This document shows positions 5,714 to 6,043 of a DNA stretch of 6,043 nt, piece after piece. Both the position numbers and the translations under genes were made by a program. Position 1 is the stretch's first letter; each line of letters opens with the position of its first letter. A model generated the notes under the pieces. The model searched no databases. It was not told the origin of the DNA and was given only the letters and a program-made list of their open reading frames with translations. The stretch is taken from assembly GCA_028277025.1 (NCBI GenBank), contig JAPYVG010000096.1, forward strand, positions 1 through 6,043, written 5' to 3'. Origin of the DNA: Sulfolobaceae archaeon (GTDB taxonomy: Archaea; Thermoproteota; Thermoprotei_A; Sulfolobales; Sulfolobaceae).

Positions 5714-6043
5714 ATGCATAAAATAGCGTTTCTAATAGCGTTTAGCAACAAGTATTATAATGCGGGCACTAAGCCTTTTTTAGACATTTCTTTAGGACTG
5801 ATAAATAATGGCTATAAGCCTTTTTTACTCTTCTTCAAATCGCCTTCTTATGAGGACTGCAAAAAGAGATTTCCAAATTTACCAATGTATACATTTCAAG
5901 ATATTGATGAGATAAACAATTTCATAAATAAAGAGAGCATAAAAGTCTTAATTTCTGATGATTTTGTAAATAGATTAAAAATATTGAATAAAATAAAAAC
6001 GAAATATAAAGTAGTTTATGTTCAACATCTCACCGGAATAAGT
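5714..6043 (+). CDS. Probable GT-B glycosyltransferase, N-terminal part
   Basis: An ATG-started frame runs 110 codons without a stop to the window edge, so the gene continues beyond it. The start MHKIAFLIAFSNKYYNAGTK is followed by PFLDISLGLINNGYKPFLLF (21-40). This is the pattern of a GT-B N-terminal Rossmann domain: a hydrophobic first strand, a loop containing a glycine, a helix of the 'A..L...G' type, then a second hydrophobic strand. Further strands appear at KVLISDD and KVVYVQHLTG (about 99-108), the latter resembling the family 4 position where a strand leads to a His-containing loop. The catalytic C-terminal domain is not in view, so the GT call rests on fold pattern and context. The part seen is markedly more AT-rich than the neighbouring carbamoyltransferase gene (24 GC in the 120 bases 5881-6000). 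It is divergent from that gene and probably co-regulated through the shared promoter region. Another Rossmann-type sugar enzyme remains possible. Confidence 0.6.
   Translation, partial: MHKIAFLIAFSNKYYNAGTKPFLDISLGLINNGYKPFLLFFKSPSYEDCKKRFPNLPMYTFQDIDEINNFINKESIKVLISDDFVNRLKILNKIKTKYKVVYVQHLTGIS

Noticed and set aside
1..6043. CRISPR array, tRNA or rRNA genes, toxin-antitoxin pair
   Set aside because: I found no regularly spaced repeats, no cloverleaf with the usual T-loop sequence, and no intact small gene pair.

Overview
The window looks archaeal and most likely comes from a thermoacidophile of the Sulfolobales. The supporting signs are an AT-rich background, arginine written mostly as AGA/AGG, and gene starts with no Shine-Dalgarno. 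TATA-like boxes sit about 25 nt before several start codons, as expected for leaderless mRNAs. The left edge carries a decayed transposase of the IS1-like type common in that order. The species is not identified.

Left third (1-1829): no intact gene is visible. It opens with a transposase remnant (1-278) read in three successive frames. AT-rich non-coding DNA follows to about 1107, with orphan TATA-like boxes, short palindromes and scraps of open frame. A GC-richer island (about 1136-1510; 49% GC by count over 1141-1320) holds a second broken gene on the minus strand. Its two overlapping open frames join through one frameshift (1108-1540). A 22-bp sequence inside it recurs once in inverted orientation at 616-637 with a single mismatch. 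The stretch reads as a graveyard of mobile or accessory genes.

Right two thirds (1830-6043): three complete genes and one gene cut by the window edge, all of kinds used to build and decorate glycans. In order they are a family 2 glycosyltransferase (minus), an FkbM-type SAM-dependent methyltransferase (plus), a NodU/CmcH/TobZ-type O-carbamoyltransferase (minus), and the start of a probable GT-B glycosyltransferase (plus, continues past 6043). Neighbours alternate in strand, so this is not an operon. Each gene appears to have its own promoter, and the last two share a 71-bp divergent promoter region centred on a TTTTAAAA palindrome.

Together the genes suggest part of a surface-glycan or exopolysaccharide locus: glycosyltransferases assemble sugars, and the methyltransferase and carbamoyltransferase cap hydroxyls. 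The acceptor glycan cannot be read from the sequence. The adjoining insertion-sequence debris and the uneven base composition fit a variable, horizontally exchanged genomic island.
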